From: Torymus aiolomorphi
Taxonomy: Eukaryota; Arthropoda; Insecta; Hymenoptera; Torymidae
Direction of reading: 5' to 3'
DNA length: 64,000 nucleotides
Assembly: GCA_036365515.1 (NCBI GenBank)
Contig: CM070875.1
Span: 88,740,128 to 88,804,127, forward strand
Shown in pieces: positions 23,792 through 34,289 of the stretch (positions are counted from its first letter, which is position 1; every line of letters begins with the position of its first letter). The position numbers and the translations under genes are program-made. The notes below the pieces were generated by a model. It was not told where the DNA came from, searched no databases, and saw only the letters and a list, made by a program, of their open reading frames with translations.

Positions 23792-23992
23792 AGAGGGCGA
23801 GGCCCCGAAGAGTTTTTTGTGTGTTTTTTTTAATAAAAACTAAAAAAAATGAAAAACCGGTCACTCCAATTCTTCCTGATTCCCTTTTCGAACCTCTTTC
23901 TCCTAAACCTTACCACCATATGTGTAGGTACGACGACAGCCATGGATGGCAGAGCTGCTCACAAGTCCCCTAAGCAGCGTCTGGCGGAGGGG
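23792..23992 (+). other. Gypsy-A 3' untranslated region and polypurine tract
   Basis: Short AT-rich non-coding stretch with AATAAAAA near 23831. GGCGGAGGGG at 23983-23992 abuts the LTR and is the likely polypurine tract. Confidence 0.6.
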
Positions 23993-24881
23993 TGTAACGC
24001 GTGCGCGAGTTAAGTAATTCAGGATTCGAATTACCCGCTCCGAGCAGGCATGCTCACTGGGGTCGCGAACGCGCGAGCATCCCGACCGGATTAAAACGGT
24101 CTCACGACGCATAATATGCCCGTCGCGTACCTGCGAAGCTGCTAAGGCTTTATGCGAGTCACGGCAGCCATCTTCGTGTGTGCTATCGAACGAGCCACAT
24201 CGTGTCAGCTCTCTCTCAAGTTGGATCGCGTCCGCGCCGTGAATATATATATCGTGTGGGGAAAGTGGAGGCGCCGACCCGTGTGCACGTAAGAGAGACA
24301 AACAGAGAGAGAGATCCCGTGTCGCGTGTGCCACGAGCAAAGAGAGAGGCAGCGAACGAGGAGCCGGCAGCCAGCCCGCCTGCTTGCTGATCCTGTCCAG
24401 CAAGTGCGGGAGAGAGAGAAATAGAGCGTAACTACTGTGCGAGGGACAGAGTGAGAGAGAGTCGAGTTCACCAGCTGCTCCTTTTAAACGTAAGTTTTCT
24501 GCTCTCATCTCTCGCGTTTAATGTAAAGGCTTGCACAGAACTCGCCCCGTGCAAGTTTTCTGTTCCGTGTACGTGCGGGTGTATGTCAGCCCGCCGTACT
24601 TAGTGCGCGCGTATTTTGTAGCAGCTTCGCCGCGCACCGTAACGTTCGCTCATTTGCATTGTAACCGTTCGCGCGCGAACTATCTCATTGTTTTAATCAG
24701 CACGCGCGTTGTGCTTGTACATATTTGTGTTGTTAATATACTGTGATATCTCGTTACTCGTCGCGTTGTTCATTACAACCCGTCCTTCTCCCAGATACCG
24801 CCGCCTCCGCGGGAAAACGACTCCGCCGGCCGTTTTCATATCTGAGCCTAGCGGCCGCGCGCTTTACTCCTCGACCGCGCG

Positions 24882-25219
24882 AGTTATGTGGCGGGCCTCG
24901 GTGGATCACCAAGGAAAGGTAACATACACACAGGTAACACTCGCCAAAGTAAGTAAGTAATCGAACAAAGGGTGTTGATTAGAATAATGATTTATTAAAA
25001 CGTCGTTACAGGTTCGATGCCTGACAGAGACTGGCGATCGTCGATGCGAAGTGCAGTAAGAGAGTATAAAGAGAGTATATGTATAAAGTATATATAAAAA
25101 GTATATATTGCATCTTCATTGTCTTCTAGCTTCTCTTTGTCCATGCAGATTCCATTCGAAGCGATAAGGAGGCTGGCTGGTCGATGCATCTAAATACCTA
25201 TGTGGTGACTCATATAACT
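24882..25219 (-). repeat. Gypsy-B 3' LTR (338 bp)
   Basis: Closely matches 31419-31732 along its whole length, and 30917-31125 along the first ~210 bases. ATGATTTATTAAAACG near 24985 on the plus strand reads as TTTAATAAATCAT on the minus strand, a possible poly(A) signal region. Confidence 0.9.
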
Positions 25220-25261
25220 CCTGCTTGGCCAAGTTCAATGACGTCCTCGTCTTTGATGTCC

Positions 25262-26050
25262 TTATCTTTGGATCTTTTTGGTAAGTTGCGGCCGTTGGTT
25301 CTTGACTTTTATTTTGTATATTAAGTAAACCGATGTAATCGTTATGAGCAGCAATACTAATATAATTGAACTTGTAGACATGACGAATTCGGTTCTAATT
25401 TGATTAGAAACTAGCATATTTAGTGTAGATGATGTCAAAGTTTTTAGAGATTCGAAATTGAACTGCTGGTCTTTGATAACTAAAGGTGAAATTAGGCTGG
25501 ATTGTTCCATTTTACCAAGATTTTCGTCAAGTCGGTATCCCTGTATTTGTACATTATTTCCTTGTATTACATATGTTCCTCGGATCATCATTTGATCATT
25601 ATCATGTGTAATCTTGATAGCATAATTACTTGATATTAACGTTAAATTTTCAGATAATATGTATGTCAGTATTAAAGGTGGACTAATTGAAATGATAATC
25701 GGTTTGACTTTTTCCATTATAATTTGTTGACATAAAAAATTCTTTTCATACATCTGTCGGCACTTATTAGCAAATAGTTTTATAGATGACCCGGTCAAAC
25801 TCCATGGCGTGGTGATAACTTCTGTCTGATTGTTGTAATTGATTATAGCTAGTCTTTGATGGAGTGAAAATTCGATAGGATTAAGGATAGTGATTTTGAT
25901 GGTATATACAATAAAATTTTGTGTGAATGCAGTTGATCCCTGAGCAAAGCGAAAATCTAGCAAATTATGGTAGTGCAATATTAATTCTTTCTGAGAGTAG
26001 ATTGCCAATAAATGTACACGTATATCCGATATTTGGTCATATGTTAACAA
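25262..26050 (-). pseudogene. env: Gypsy-B env-like ORF, C-terminal part
   Basis: A 262-codon frame ending K-K-I-Q-R-stop. Near its C-terminus S-S-I-I-L-V-L-L-L-I-T-I forms one strong membrane segment, followed by a short basic tail (K-I-K-V-K), the layout of a class I-type insect errantivirus envelope. It lacks its own signal peptide. A hydrophobic stretch ([11 protein letters not shown]) near the end of the integrase frame, about 26100-26150, is a plausible signal peptide out of register with it. The ORF is roughly half the usual env length, so the middle is missing or scrambled. Family assignment is by position and topology. Confidence 0.6.
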
Positions 26051-26052
26051 TT

Positions 26053-27360
26053 CTAAGTCGAATATTTGTTCATTGAAAATAAATGATCTTTTAATTTTAT
26101 TAAGTAATCGTAATGCGTCTTATTTTGGTTGATTTCGCTACTCTTCGCGAGCAGAGCTATGAGAATCAAGATTAGTGCCGTCTGCAAAGACGAAGTTTTT
26201 CTTATTCTTTTGGCACTTCGTAAATTATATCGGCATTCTTGACCATGAATATAGCAACCTACCGAGGGGCCTTGTGTCTCTACAAGTAATTTTTGATATC
26301 GTGGTGCGGTTTTGTCGCGTTGTTGTTGATGTGTTTTCATGTAAATTTCTTTATTTTCGAACGATTTGTCAGGACTATTAGGTAACTTTTGTTGCTCTTT
26401 TTGGTTTCTATATAGCGTGTCATAAAAAGGTAAAATTTCATTTTTTCTGATTTCATTATATCTTTCTATGGTATCGGCATCGGGCTCGATAATGTGTTTC
26501 TGGAGTTCGTCATAAGGTCCATATAATAGTGTAAAAGGCGTATAGTTAGTTGTAGAGTGTATACTCTGATTGTATATTAAGAGAGCGGTGATCATAAGAT
26601 TTTTCACTGTTTCTTTTGGATTTTGATTGGATAAAATACTTAATTTTTCCTTTAGGGTTGAATGCAGTCTTTCTATGGGTCCATTCGATGTATGTCTGTT
26701 TATCGTTGTCTGATGATATTGAATTTTATGTATGCGGCAAAACTCCTTAAATCCTGTTGAGTTGAATTCACTGCCGTTGTCTGTCGTAATTTTATCCGGA
26801 AAGTTATGGTGCGAGGCAAAGTGTCCCAATTTGTTTATCATGGTCGTGGCATTTCCATCTGGTAGATAATAGGCTGGAGCATATTTGGAAAAAATATCTA
26901 TAATTGTTAAAAATTTATTCTTGTTGAAATGAAATACGTCCATATGTTCGAGCGGTCTTCTAGCTATAATAGGGCCGTATGTTTCTGTTTCATATGGATT
27001 TCTCTCATACTTATGATCTAGGCATATCTCACATTGTCTTATAAAATTTTGAATAATTAGATCCATATGTAATGTATAGAGTTTTCTCTTAAAGTGTAAT
27101 AAGGTCTCTCGAATACCGTTATGATTTTGATTATGATATGTCTCGAGTTCTTTTATGAAATTATTTTTATCAATCGTAGGTGTATACGTGGTTGTTTTGA
27201 TTAGTTTCAATTTTTCATTGAAATGATCCTTCAATATTCTATACGTAATTCTTTCCAATTCTTCGGTCGTAAAGTAGACACCATATTGCTTATCGGGTTT
27301 AATATTTTCCTTGAAAAACTTAAGTAAATGTGTTTCTGCGATTGATTTATTAATTTTCAC
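26053..27360 (-). pseudogene. pol: Gypsy-B integrase
   Basis: A 435-codon frame. The HHCC zinc finger is H-N-Q-N-H-N-G-I...C-E-I-C. Catalytic residues sit in [14 protein letters not shown] and [10 protein letters not shown], all three acidic positions kept. The C-terminal region is less typical and ends in a hydrophobic stretch that may belong to env. This is the longest intact Gypsy-B segment. The upstream pol frame ends at 27396 and the break lies between them. Confidence 0.9.
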
Positions 27361-27773
27361 CGTGTATTGTACTTTAAGTTTATCTTTGTTTACTTTTAAG
27401 TTTTAATCATTTCCTCCTTAAAGATAATGCTGTAATTAAAAGCGGGAACATTTTTGTCTGTTATAGGTAGTGAAAAGGTCGGATTTACGTCAGCTGTGTC
27501 GACTGTTGCCATGTCGTCGTCAAATATTTCGTCCATTTCTTCCGGTGTGACAGGTGCATCGTCAGGTGTTTGAGGCACCATTGAGAGTGAGCCTTCTTCT
27601 ATTGTTTTATTAGCATTAATTTCAATTCGATTCAGTGCGTCGACGACATAATTTTCAGAACCCTTTTTGTATTTTATTATGTAATCGTATTCTTCTAATC
27701 TTAGTCTCCATCTAATCAGTCTAGCGTTAGGCGTTTTTAAAGAATAAAGCCAGGTTAATGGCTTATGATCTGT
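27361..27773 (-). pseudogene. pol: Gypsy-B RNase H tail and RNase H-integrase spacer
   Basis: After an in-frame stop at the end of the RNase H frame (27774) the sense continues T-D-H-K-P-L-T-W-L, the third RNase H block. It then enters an acidic spacer (E-E-M-D-E-I-F-D-D-D-M) that ends at 27396. Confidence 0.7.
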
Positions 27774-28238
27774 TTAAATCGTAAATTTCTTACCATAGAT
27801 ATATGGTCTAAATTGTCTGCATATTTCCACTATTGCCAGTAATTCTTTCTCTATCCCCGGATAGCTTTGTTCTACTGAGTTTAATGTTCGTGAATAACAC
27901 GAGATAAAATGTTGTTCTTGGGATAAAACTGGACCTATTGCTAAGTTTGAGGCGTCGGTTGTGATAGTAAATGTTTTGGTGAAGTCTGGGTAGACGAGCA
28001 CTGGTGCGTTAGTGATTAATTCTTTGAGTTTCTCGAACGCTTCTTTATAGTCTTTATCTTCTGGATCTATTTTTTCTTTTTTCTTGAGTGCTTTTGTCAT
28101 TGGTTTGGCTATTTTTGCGTAGTTTTTTATGAACTTTCTGTAAAAGCCGGTTAGTACTAAAAATATTCTAACTTCTTTTTGGGTTTTAGGTATCAGATAT
28201 TTTAGAATTGCTTTGATTTTATCGGGATTTGGTTTCAT
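27774..28238 (-). pseudogene. pol: Gypsy-B RT thumb/connection and RNase H
   Basis: L-T-G-F-Y-R-K-F-I-K-N-Y-A is the RT connection. T-T-D-A-S-N-L-A-I-G-P-V-L-S-Q and G-I-E-K-E-L-L-A-I-V are the first RNase H blocks. The frame ends at a stop exactly where the T-D-H block begins. Confidence 0.85.
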
Positions 28239-29023
28239 TCCGTCTGCTGTTATTATATGGCTAAAAATGGACTTCTTTCCTTAGAAATTCACTCTTATCT
28301 AATTGAATTTTTTAACCATATTGCTCTAGTTCTTCGAATATTAGCTTCAGATGTTGTAAATGTTCTTGGAGTGATTTCGAAAATATTACTATATCATCCA
28401 TGTAAATGAAGCAGAATTTATGTAGATATTTCATTAAAATTCTATCCATCAGACGTTGAAAAGTAGCCGGAGCGTTTTTTAAACCAAAAGGCATTCTGAC
28501 ATATTCATAGTGTCCGTTTTCTACGGTAAACGCTGTCTTTTCAATTGAATCTTTGTTGACGGGTATTTGGTGGAAACCTTGTGCCAAATCTAATGTACTA
28601 AAGTAAGAACATTTGCCCAGATTTTCTAGAATGTCATCCATTCTAGGTAATGGATATTTGTCTTCGATGGTGTTGTCGTTTAATTTACGATAATCTATTC
28701 TCCATTCTCCATTTTTCTCTTCCACTTGCATCTTCTTTCTTTGGAACTATCCATACGGAGGATGAGTAGGGCGAGTTGCTTGGTTGAATAATTTCTTCGT
28801 CTAACAGTTTTCTGATTTGAGTTTGAATTTCTTCTTTTAGATGGTAAGGGTATCTAAAACTCTTTACATAGATAGGGTGATCGTCCTTTGTTCTTATATT
28901 GTGTGAAACCGCAGAAGTCGCTGATAATTTTTTATTTTCATTGTAGAAACAGTCTTTGTACTTCTAGCATAGTGAAGTAATTTTATATCTTTCTTCTTCC
29001 TTCATGTGATCAGTTCTTATCGG
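28239..29023 (-). pseudogene. pol: Gypsy-B reverse transcriptase
   Basis: 28731-28312 carries [37 protein letters not shown] and Y-M-D-D-I-V-I-F. The N-terminal RT part (E-E-I-I-Q-P-S-N-S-P-Y-S-S) lies upstream at about 28840-28740 in another frame, so at least one frameshift falls near 28735. Another stop falls at 28309-28311. Confidence 0.85.
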
Positions 29024-29464
29024 TTATTCTACTCCTTGATGATGATTCACTTTAACATTTTTATGATCGTCCGGTATATTTTTAAAGTAATTTATTTCAA
29101 ATTTAGATGTGCTAAAAATTTGAGTTTTGTAATTAATATTCGCTTCCAAATTCTGCAAATCCTTATGTCCGATTAAACAATCGTACATACAGTGCCATGT
29201 TGCTATTAAGAAAGTTATAGGTGTGTCGTCACCGTATTCACGTAATATAGGAAAGGTAAGCGCACGTATACCTTTCGTCGTTTTGTGCACCGATTTAATT
29301 TCGAATTCGTAAGGAAATATTAATTTTGAAAATAATTTATATGCAATTTCTGGATTGATAATGAATGATGAGGCTCCAGAATCGATGAGAATTTTAAGAG
29401 GTGGATTTGTCGTTATTATGTGTGGTAATTCGGGTGAATTGCTAATCGAATTTAAATTTATCAC
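29024..29464 (-). pseudogene. pol: Gypsy-B protease
   Basis: L-K-I-L-I-D-S-G-A-S-S-F-I-I holds the catalytic D-S-G, and D-C-L-I-G-H-K-D-L the later I-G motif. It overlaps the 3' end of gag by four bases in another frame, consistent with a frameshift gag-pol junction. A stop at 29024-29026 separates it from RT. Confidence 0.8.
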
Positions 29465-30645
29465 GTCGGTTCTGTCGTATCGGGAGCTTGTTGAAAATTT
29501 TGGCAGCTATCACTCTCGTCGTTTTCTTGATTAAATTCTTCATGGTCTAGTACAGGTGAGTCATTTTGATAATTGATTTCTTCCTCTTCTCCTTGTTCTT
29601 GTTGATGATGCAACTCTTCAGCGATAAAGTTTGCTGGTCCTGTGCTCTTAAAGAAGTTCGTTCTTGGCTTAAAGTTATTTTGTGCTGGTGAATTATTTGA
29701 TCTATTTGTTGGATTAACGCCTTGTTTGTTAGTATTTCTTGTACTGACTGACATTGGTGTTGGTTGGTAATTTTGTTGTCTTGGCAGATTATTATTATTT
29801 GGACCATAATTGTTATTACGATAATTTGTGGGGATAAATCCAGGTTGTGTTTGTGCAAATGCGGGTGTCGGTTGCAAATAAAATGGATTTACATTTCTTG
29901 AAGTACTTGGTAAATTATTTGAAGGGTGAATAATTTTTGAATTACTATTAGTCGCAAATGGGTTTGTACTTTTAGCATTGATTGTACCGAATACGTTGGG
30001 CTTAGGTTTGTTATCACGTTGTCGTGCGAAATTGAGGAAAGCACTTTGTCGTTCATGGTTGTCGTATTTACGGCATTTTATTATACATGCCTCAACGTCG
30101 TCTAAATCAAAATGTAGCAAGTAAGAATGGTAAGGCTCTTTAATACCATCTATAAAAGTACTTTTGGCTACGTTTTCATAAAATGTATTTTTAATAATTA
30201 TAACATTAGCATCTCGATTATTTAACTGTATGTGTTCCTTCAATTTATTTAGTCTGCTTTTGATTTCGTCCGCGTATTTTTCGTATGACTGGTTTGACAA
30301 TTGGTAACATACACTTAGTCTATTAAAAAATAACTCCTCCGAACTTGGGTCATTAAATCTTTTAACTAAGAGCGTTTTACATGCAGCATATGTGGCCGGG
30401 TTATTTGCCACTATTAGATCTAGTGCTTCACCGCCAATCTTTGATTTGATTAATGCTAATAATGCCTCGTTTATTGCATTATCTGCAGTCGCTACATTTT
30501 CTACGAATTTGTCGCACGTTTGTATAAAGTACGATAGGAGTCTTGTACCTCCTTCATATGTGGGGATCGCGTCGCGCCATGTCGTAAGTCGCAATTTAAA
30601 TTATTCTAAGGTAAGATTTTGTTGATTATCTCCGTTATTTGCCAT
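29461..30645 (-). pseudogene. gag: Gypsy-B Gag
   Basis: The ATG at 30645-30643 opens 14 codons and meets a TAA at 30603-30601; the same frame continues without break to 29461. Capsid-like signatures are present: T-T-W-R-D-A-I-P-T-Y-E-G, L-I-K-S-K-I-G-G-E-A-L-D, L-L-V-K-R-F, then K-Y-A-D-E-I-K-S-R-L. The second half is Asn/Gln/Pro/Thr-rich and has no zinc knuckle, as is usual for errantivirus Gag. Only the early stop prevents a full-length product of about 390 residues. Confidence 0.8.
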
Positions 30646-30916
30646 TTTGCTGTATCTTTGATTACGCCTCACGTAAAATCAATTGCACTTAAAAGGATAG
30701 GGTTGGGTAGGATATAGGAAATTTCAAAGACTTACTAGTTTGTCTTTAATGATTCCGGATGAATCTTGATTTGCAGGTGGACTCCAATCTCGACGTAGTA
30801 TAGGTTCCGTGATGATGGACGTTGAAACGTCAACTGCTTCCTCGCTGAAGATTTCGGTCACCAGTTTGAGGGAGAATCTGAGTTTTGCAGCTTGACGGTC
30901 CTGTCTCCGCAGCGCC
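30646..30916 (-). other. Gypsy-B leader and primer-binding site
   Basis: On the minus strand the LTR ends in AACT at 30917 and GGCGCTGCGGAGACAGG follows, so TGGCGC overlaps the last LTR base, as in gypsy-type elements. The remainder is a non-coding leader to the Gag ATG. Confidence 0.65.
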
Positions 30917-31125
30917 AGTTATGTGGCGGGCCCCGGTGGATCACCAAGGAAAGGTAACACACACACAGGTAACACTCGCCAAAGTAAGTAAGTAATCGAA
31001 CAAAGGGTGTTGATTAGAATAATGATTTATTAAAACGTCATTACAGGTTGGATGCCCGACAGAGACTGGCGACCGTCATGCGAAGTGCAGTAAGAGAGTA
31101 TAGAGTATTGTATAAACTATATATG
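30917..31125 (-). repeat. Gypsy-B inner 5' LTR copy, incomplete
   Basis: Matches the first ~210 bases of the 24882 LTR from AGTTATGTGG, then diverges around 31110-31130. The missing outer part would hold its promoter end. Confidence 0.8.
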
Positions 31126-31139
31126 AAAAGAAATATATA

Positions 31140-31352
31140 TAAACAAATTATCTAACAATTTGAGTCTAATCTCATCTTTGACGTTCTTGTTTACATCAAA
31201 AAAATTGAATGATTCTTCAGTATTTTTTATAGTTTCAATGATTGATTTTTTGTTTAGATTTGGGTTAACATTAACTTTTGGTCCTAGTGCCAAAACGTCA
31301 GTAATATCATTAGGAAATACAATTGAACTGACATTAACAAACCATTTGTTTG
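31140..31352 (-). pseudogene. Possible Penelope-like element fragment
   Basis: On the minus strand an open frame of about 68 codons follows a TAG: K-W-F-V-N-V-S-S...F-P-N-D-I-T-D-V-L-A-L-G-P-K-V, then I-I-E-T-I-K-N and D-E-I-R-L-K-L-L. This W-x-x-N-L-S / L-x-L-G-x-x-F pattern is familiar from the region upstream of RT in Penelope-like elements. No RT or GIY-YIG part is present. It lies between two Gypsy-B LTR copies. Confidence 0.4.
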
Positions 31353-31418
31353 TTATCTACTTTCCTTTGTTATTACATATCGACGACTGAGAGGAAGAAG
31401 AACGTATCTCGGCGCGTG

Positions 31419-31732
31419 AGTTATGTGGCAAGCCCCGGCAACACACACAGGTAACACTCGCCAAAGTAAGTAATCGAACAAAGGGTGTTGATTAGAATAA
31501 TGATTTATTAAAATGTCGTTACAGGTTGGATGCCCGACAGAGACTGGCGATCGTCGATGCGAAGTGCAGTAAGAGAGTATAAAGAGAGTATATGTATAAA
31601 GTATATATGAAAAGTATATATTGCATCTTCATTGTTTTCTGGCTTCTCTTTGTCCATGCAGATTCCATTCAGAGCGATAAGGAGGCTGGCTGGCCGATGC
31701 GTCTAAGTACCTATGTGGTGACTTATATAACT
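31419..31732 (-). repeat. Gypsy-B outer LTR copy (314 bp)
   Basis: AGTTATGTGGCAAGCC...TATATAACT. Full-length match to 24882-25219 except for a small deletion near 31435. It forms the outer boundary of the insertion in the Gypsy-A LTR. Confidence 0.85.
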
Positions 31733-31884
31733 CACGCTTTTCACTCAGCGATCCAATTAGTTGGAAAGCGAAGTTCGCGTGCGATCTTCGCGTTGTTTTC
31801 GGGATTTCCCCCGCGGCACCGTGTTCTAGGGCATCGCTGGCCTGTGGCTGTTTGGGATTTCCCCCCCCTAGTCATCCCGTTACA

Positions 31885-33300
31885 AAATTTTTATCTCAAA
31901 ATTGAGAGAGGGTAATTCTTACCATATTCATTTCAAATTGCGATTATTCGAAAAACTAATTCAACCTCAAATCTTTCTGCAAATCTCGCTGTAAATTAAC
32001 CTCAATAAAAACAAAAGCAAGTAAACATCACGCGCGCGTATCGCGCGTTATTTCCATTTTCTAGTAACATATACATAAGACCGTTCCCGAAAAATTACGA
32101 TTCGAAAAGAGGGCTAAAACAATTTTAACAGTTTTAACCTCAAATATCTCTGAAATGTATAAACTAATTCTTTTGCCCTAACAATTCATGACATAAATAA
32201 TATACAAACTCTACACCTCCATCAAATATACATCTCCATCAAATTTCAAAGTAATTAAATTTTACTCTAGTTCTTGTGCGACATAGAAATTCATTTCCAG
32301 AAATACCAAAATTTTAAATATCAAATATCTCAAAAACTAACCATACAATCTCGATGAAATTTTACATTGTTATTGCCTATATCTCATACAAAACAGTCTA
32401 TAAATTTCAAATTGATACATTAAGTCGTCATTGAGAAATTACGATTTTGAAAAATACGTAAAAAAATTTTAAAATTAAATATCTCTAAAAATTATGAGAC
32501 AATTCTTTTACCTAAAGGACTTAGACAATAAACATATAAACTCTACATTTCCACAAAATTTGAACATGATTAAACCAATTTTTTTTTCTCTAGTTATCAT
32601 GCAACAAAGAAAACGACTTTGCAAAATACGAAAATTTTAAATATCAGATATCTCAAAAAGTAATCGAACGATCTTGATGAAAATTCGCACATATATTATC
32701 TATATCAGACCAAAATTTTTTATAAATGCGGAGCTGATTCATCGAACCTTTCTAGAGAAATTACCATTTGAAAGAAAGGTTAATAAAATTTTGATCTCAA
32801 ATATCTCTGAAATTTATTGACCAATCATTTAGCCCAAAGAACTTAGCTGACAGCTATTTAAAATCTACCTCTACAAGGAATTTCAAAGCGATTAAGTCAA
32901 TTTTGAAAAAGTAATCATGCTTCATACAAAACGCATTTTTTTCATTTTTTCATTTTTTTCACAAAAACTAGTCGACAGAATGGATTTAACTTTTTCCAGA
33001 TTATAGCTTTTTGTATTCTGCATTATAATCATTTTTCTCAAAAAATTAACCGTTTATTTTCGGAGTTATAAGCTTTAAAAAAAACACGTTTTTGTTAATA
33101 ACAAAAGAACGGCAATAGCTAATGTAATTTTTTTTCCGGAAAATATAGGTTTTTTTATGCTCTTTCGAATGCTATCTGTCCGATTCAAATATCTCAATGT
33201 TATCATTAAAAAAACGCAAAAATGAGTTTTGCGAAAATCGAAAATTCGAAATAAAACAAAAACGCATTGGAAAATCAAAAAGAGGATTTCCTTCCCCATT
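31885..33300. repeat. AT-rich degenerate ~330 bp tandem repeat, non-coding
   Basis: The motif CTCAAATATCTCTGAAAT recurs near 32140, 32470 (as TTAAATATCTCTAAAAAT) and 32805, each followed by an ACTCTACA/ATCTACCTCTAC segment and ATTTCAAAG(C/T)GATTAA. The spacing is about 330 bp. A further relic is at 35215-35340. No ORF is supported. Confidence 0.6.
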
Positions 33301-33638
33301 TACACAAGAAAAAAAAAATAAGACCTGTCTGTTAAAATCCATGGAATAGATCCTGTAGGCCTATTCAGATCGTAATACGTACATACGTACGTACCGCTAC
33401 GTATCACGCGAATGAATTTACGTTAGTACCACTGATCGAACAGACAAGGTCTGTTTGACAAGTCTGCGCATGCGTGCTCCGGTTAGAGCCAGAGCGGGCT
33501 ACTCAACCCGTGTAAAACAAACACAAGGGGATGCCGACTGAGCCGTCTGCCAAAATCATATCTGCGAGGGGCTATATTTCTAAGAAGGGGGTAAGTAATG
33601 GGGGTGGGGTGTACATGTATTTAAAGAAATAAATTAAA
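33301..33638. other. Unique-looking non-coding stretch
   Basis: It contains a TACGTACATACGTACGTACC stretch near 33377 and a moderately GC-rich segment. Nothing recognisable as a gene. Confidence 0.4.
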
Positions 33639-34289
33639 TAAGTTCAGCGTAGAAGCAGTGCCCTCTTCTTGGCCTTTGAAGTGTACCTCCAAGAAAGTTA
33701 TAAAGTACTATGGAACTCAAACTTCTAAAAACATTTATTTATTCGAATAACAGAACCCTAACCTTTTTTACTTGTATAAATGTTTTCATATTAATATATT
33801 ATAATTAATATATACCAGTAAGGGTAATGTAAAAATAATTTTTAAACAGACAAACTTTATTCGCTGCAGAGTACTACAAATATTATAGAACATAATAATG
33901 TCAAATACTAAAAACATTTTACCTTAACATAAGGAAAAATTCTTGTCTGCTTGTAAATTATTAAGTTATAATATAATACAAGAATTTTTCCTTATTTTAG
34001 GATGTTTTTAGTATTTGACATTACTATGTTCTGTAATATTTGTGTTTTTCTACGGTAAATTAATGTTTGTTTAAAAATAATTATTACATTACCATTATTT
34101 ATTGATATACAGTAAGTTATAATGTATTTATATGAAAAAATTTATATAAGTAAAAAAGGTTAGACTTCTGTTATTCGAACAAATAAATGTTATTAGAATC
34201 AAGTTTGAGTGTTCATAGTACTTTATAACTTTATTGAAGGTACTAATCAAAGGCCAAGAACTAGGGCACTGTTTCTACACTGAGCTTCT
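33639..34289. mobile_element. Foldback element (~650 bp palindrome)
   Basis: AAGTTCAGCGTAGAAGCAGT at 33639 is inverted at 34270-34289. The match continues inward (TTATTCGAATAACAGAA vs TTCTGTTATTCGAACAAATA; CAAATACTAAAAACAT vs ATGTTTTTAGTATTTGACAT) to a centre near 33955, with ACAAGAATTTTTCCTTA on both sides. No ORF; arms diverged. Target duplication not identified. Confidence 0.75.

Larger units (their letters stand above)
24882..31732 (-). mobile_element. Gypsy-B: errantivirus-like element with gag, pol and env-like ORF, minus strand
   Basis: LTRs begin AGTTAT and end ATAACT, the form typical of gypsy/17.6-type insect elements. Reading on the minus strand: primer site next to the LTR at 30917, gag 30645-29461, protease, RT, RNase H, integrase, env-like ORF, 3' LTR 24882-25219. 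Flanking bases CGCG (24878-24881) and CACG (31733-31736) fit a 4 bp duplication with one mismatch. On the 5' side there are two LTR copies (30917-31125, incomplete, and 31419-31732) with foreign sequence between them. Several stops and frameshifts make this copy defective. Confidence 0.85.
23993..31884 (+). repeat. Gypsy-A 3' LTR (about 1.04 kb), split by Gypsy-B
   Basis: Starts TGTAACGCG at 23993 and ends CCCGTTACA at 31884, giving a TGTAACG/CGTTACA terminal inverted repeat. The part up to 24881 and the part from 31733 are contiguous in the minus-strand copy (43454-44392), which shows that 24882-31732 is an insertion. A GAATATATATATC segment near 24240 may be its TATA box, and GA-rich purine stretches follow. 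Confidence 0.85.
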
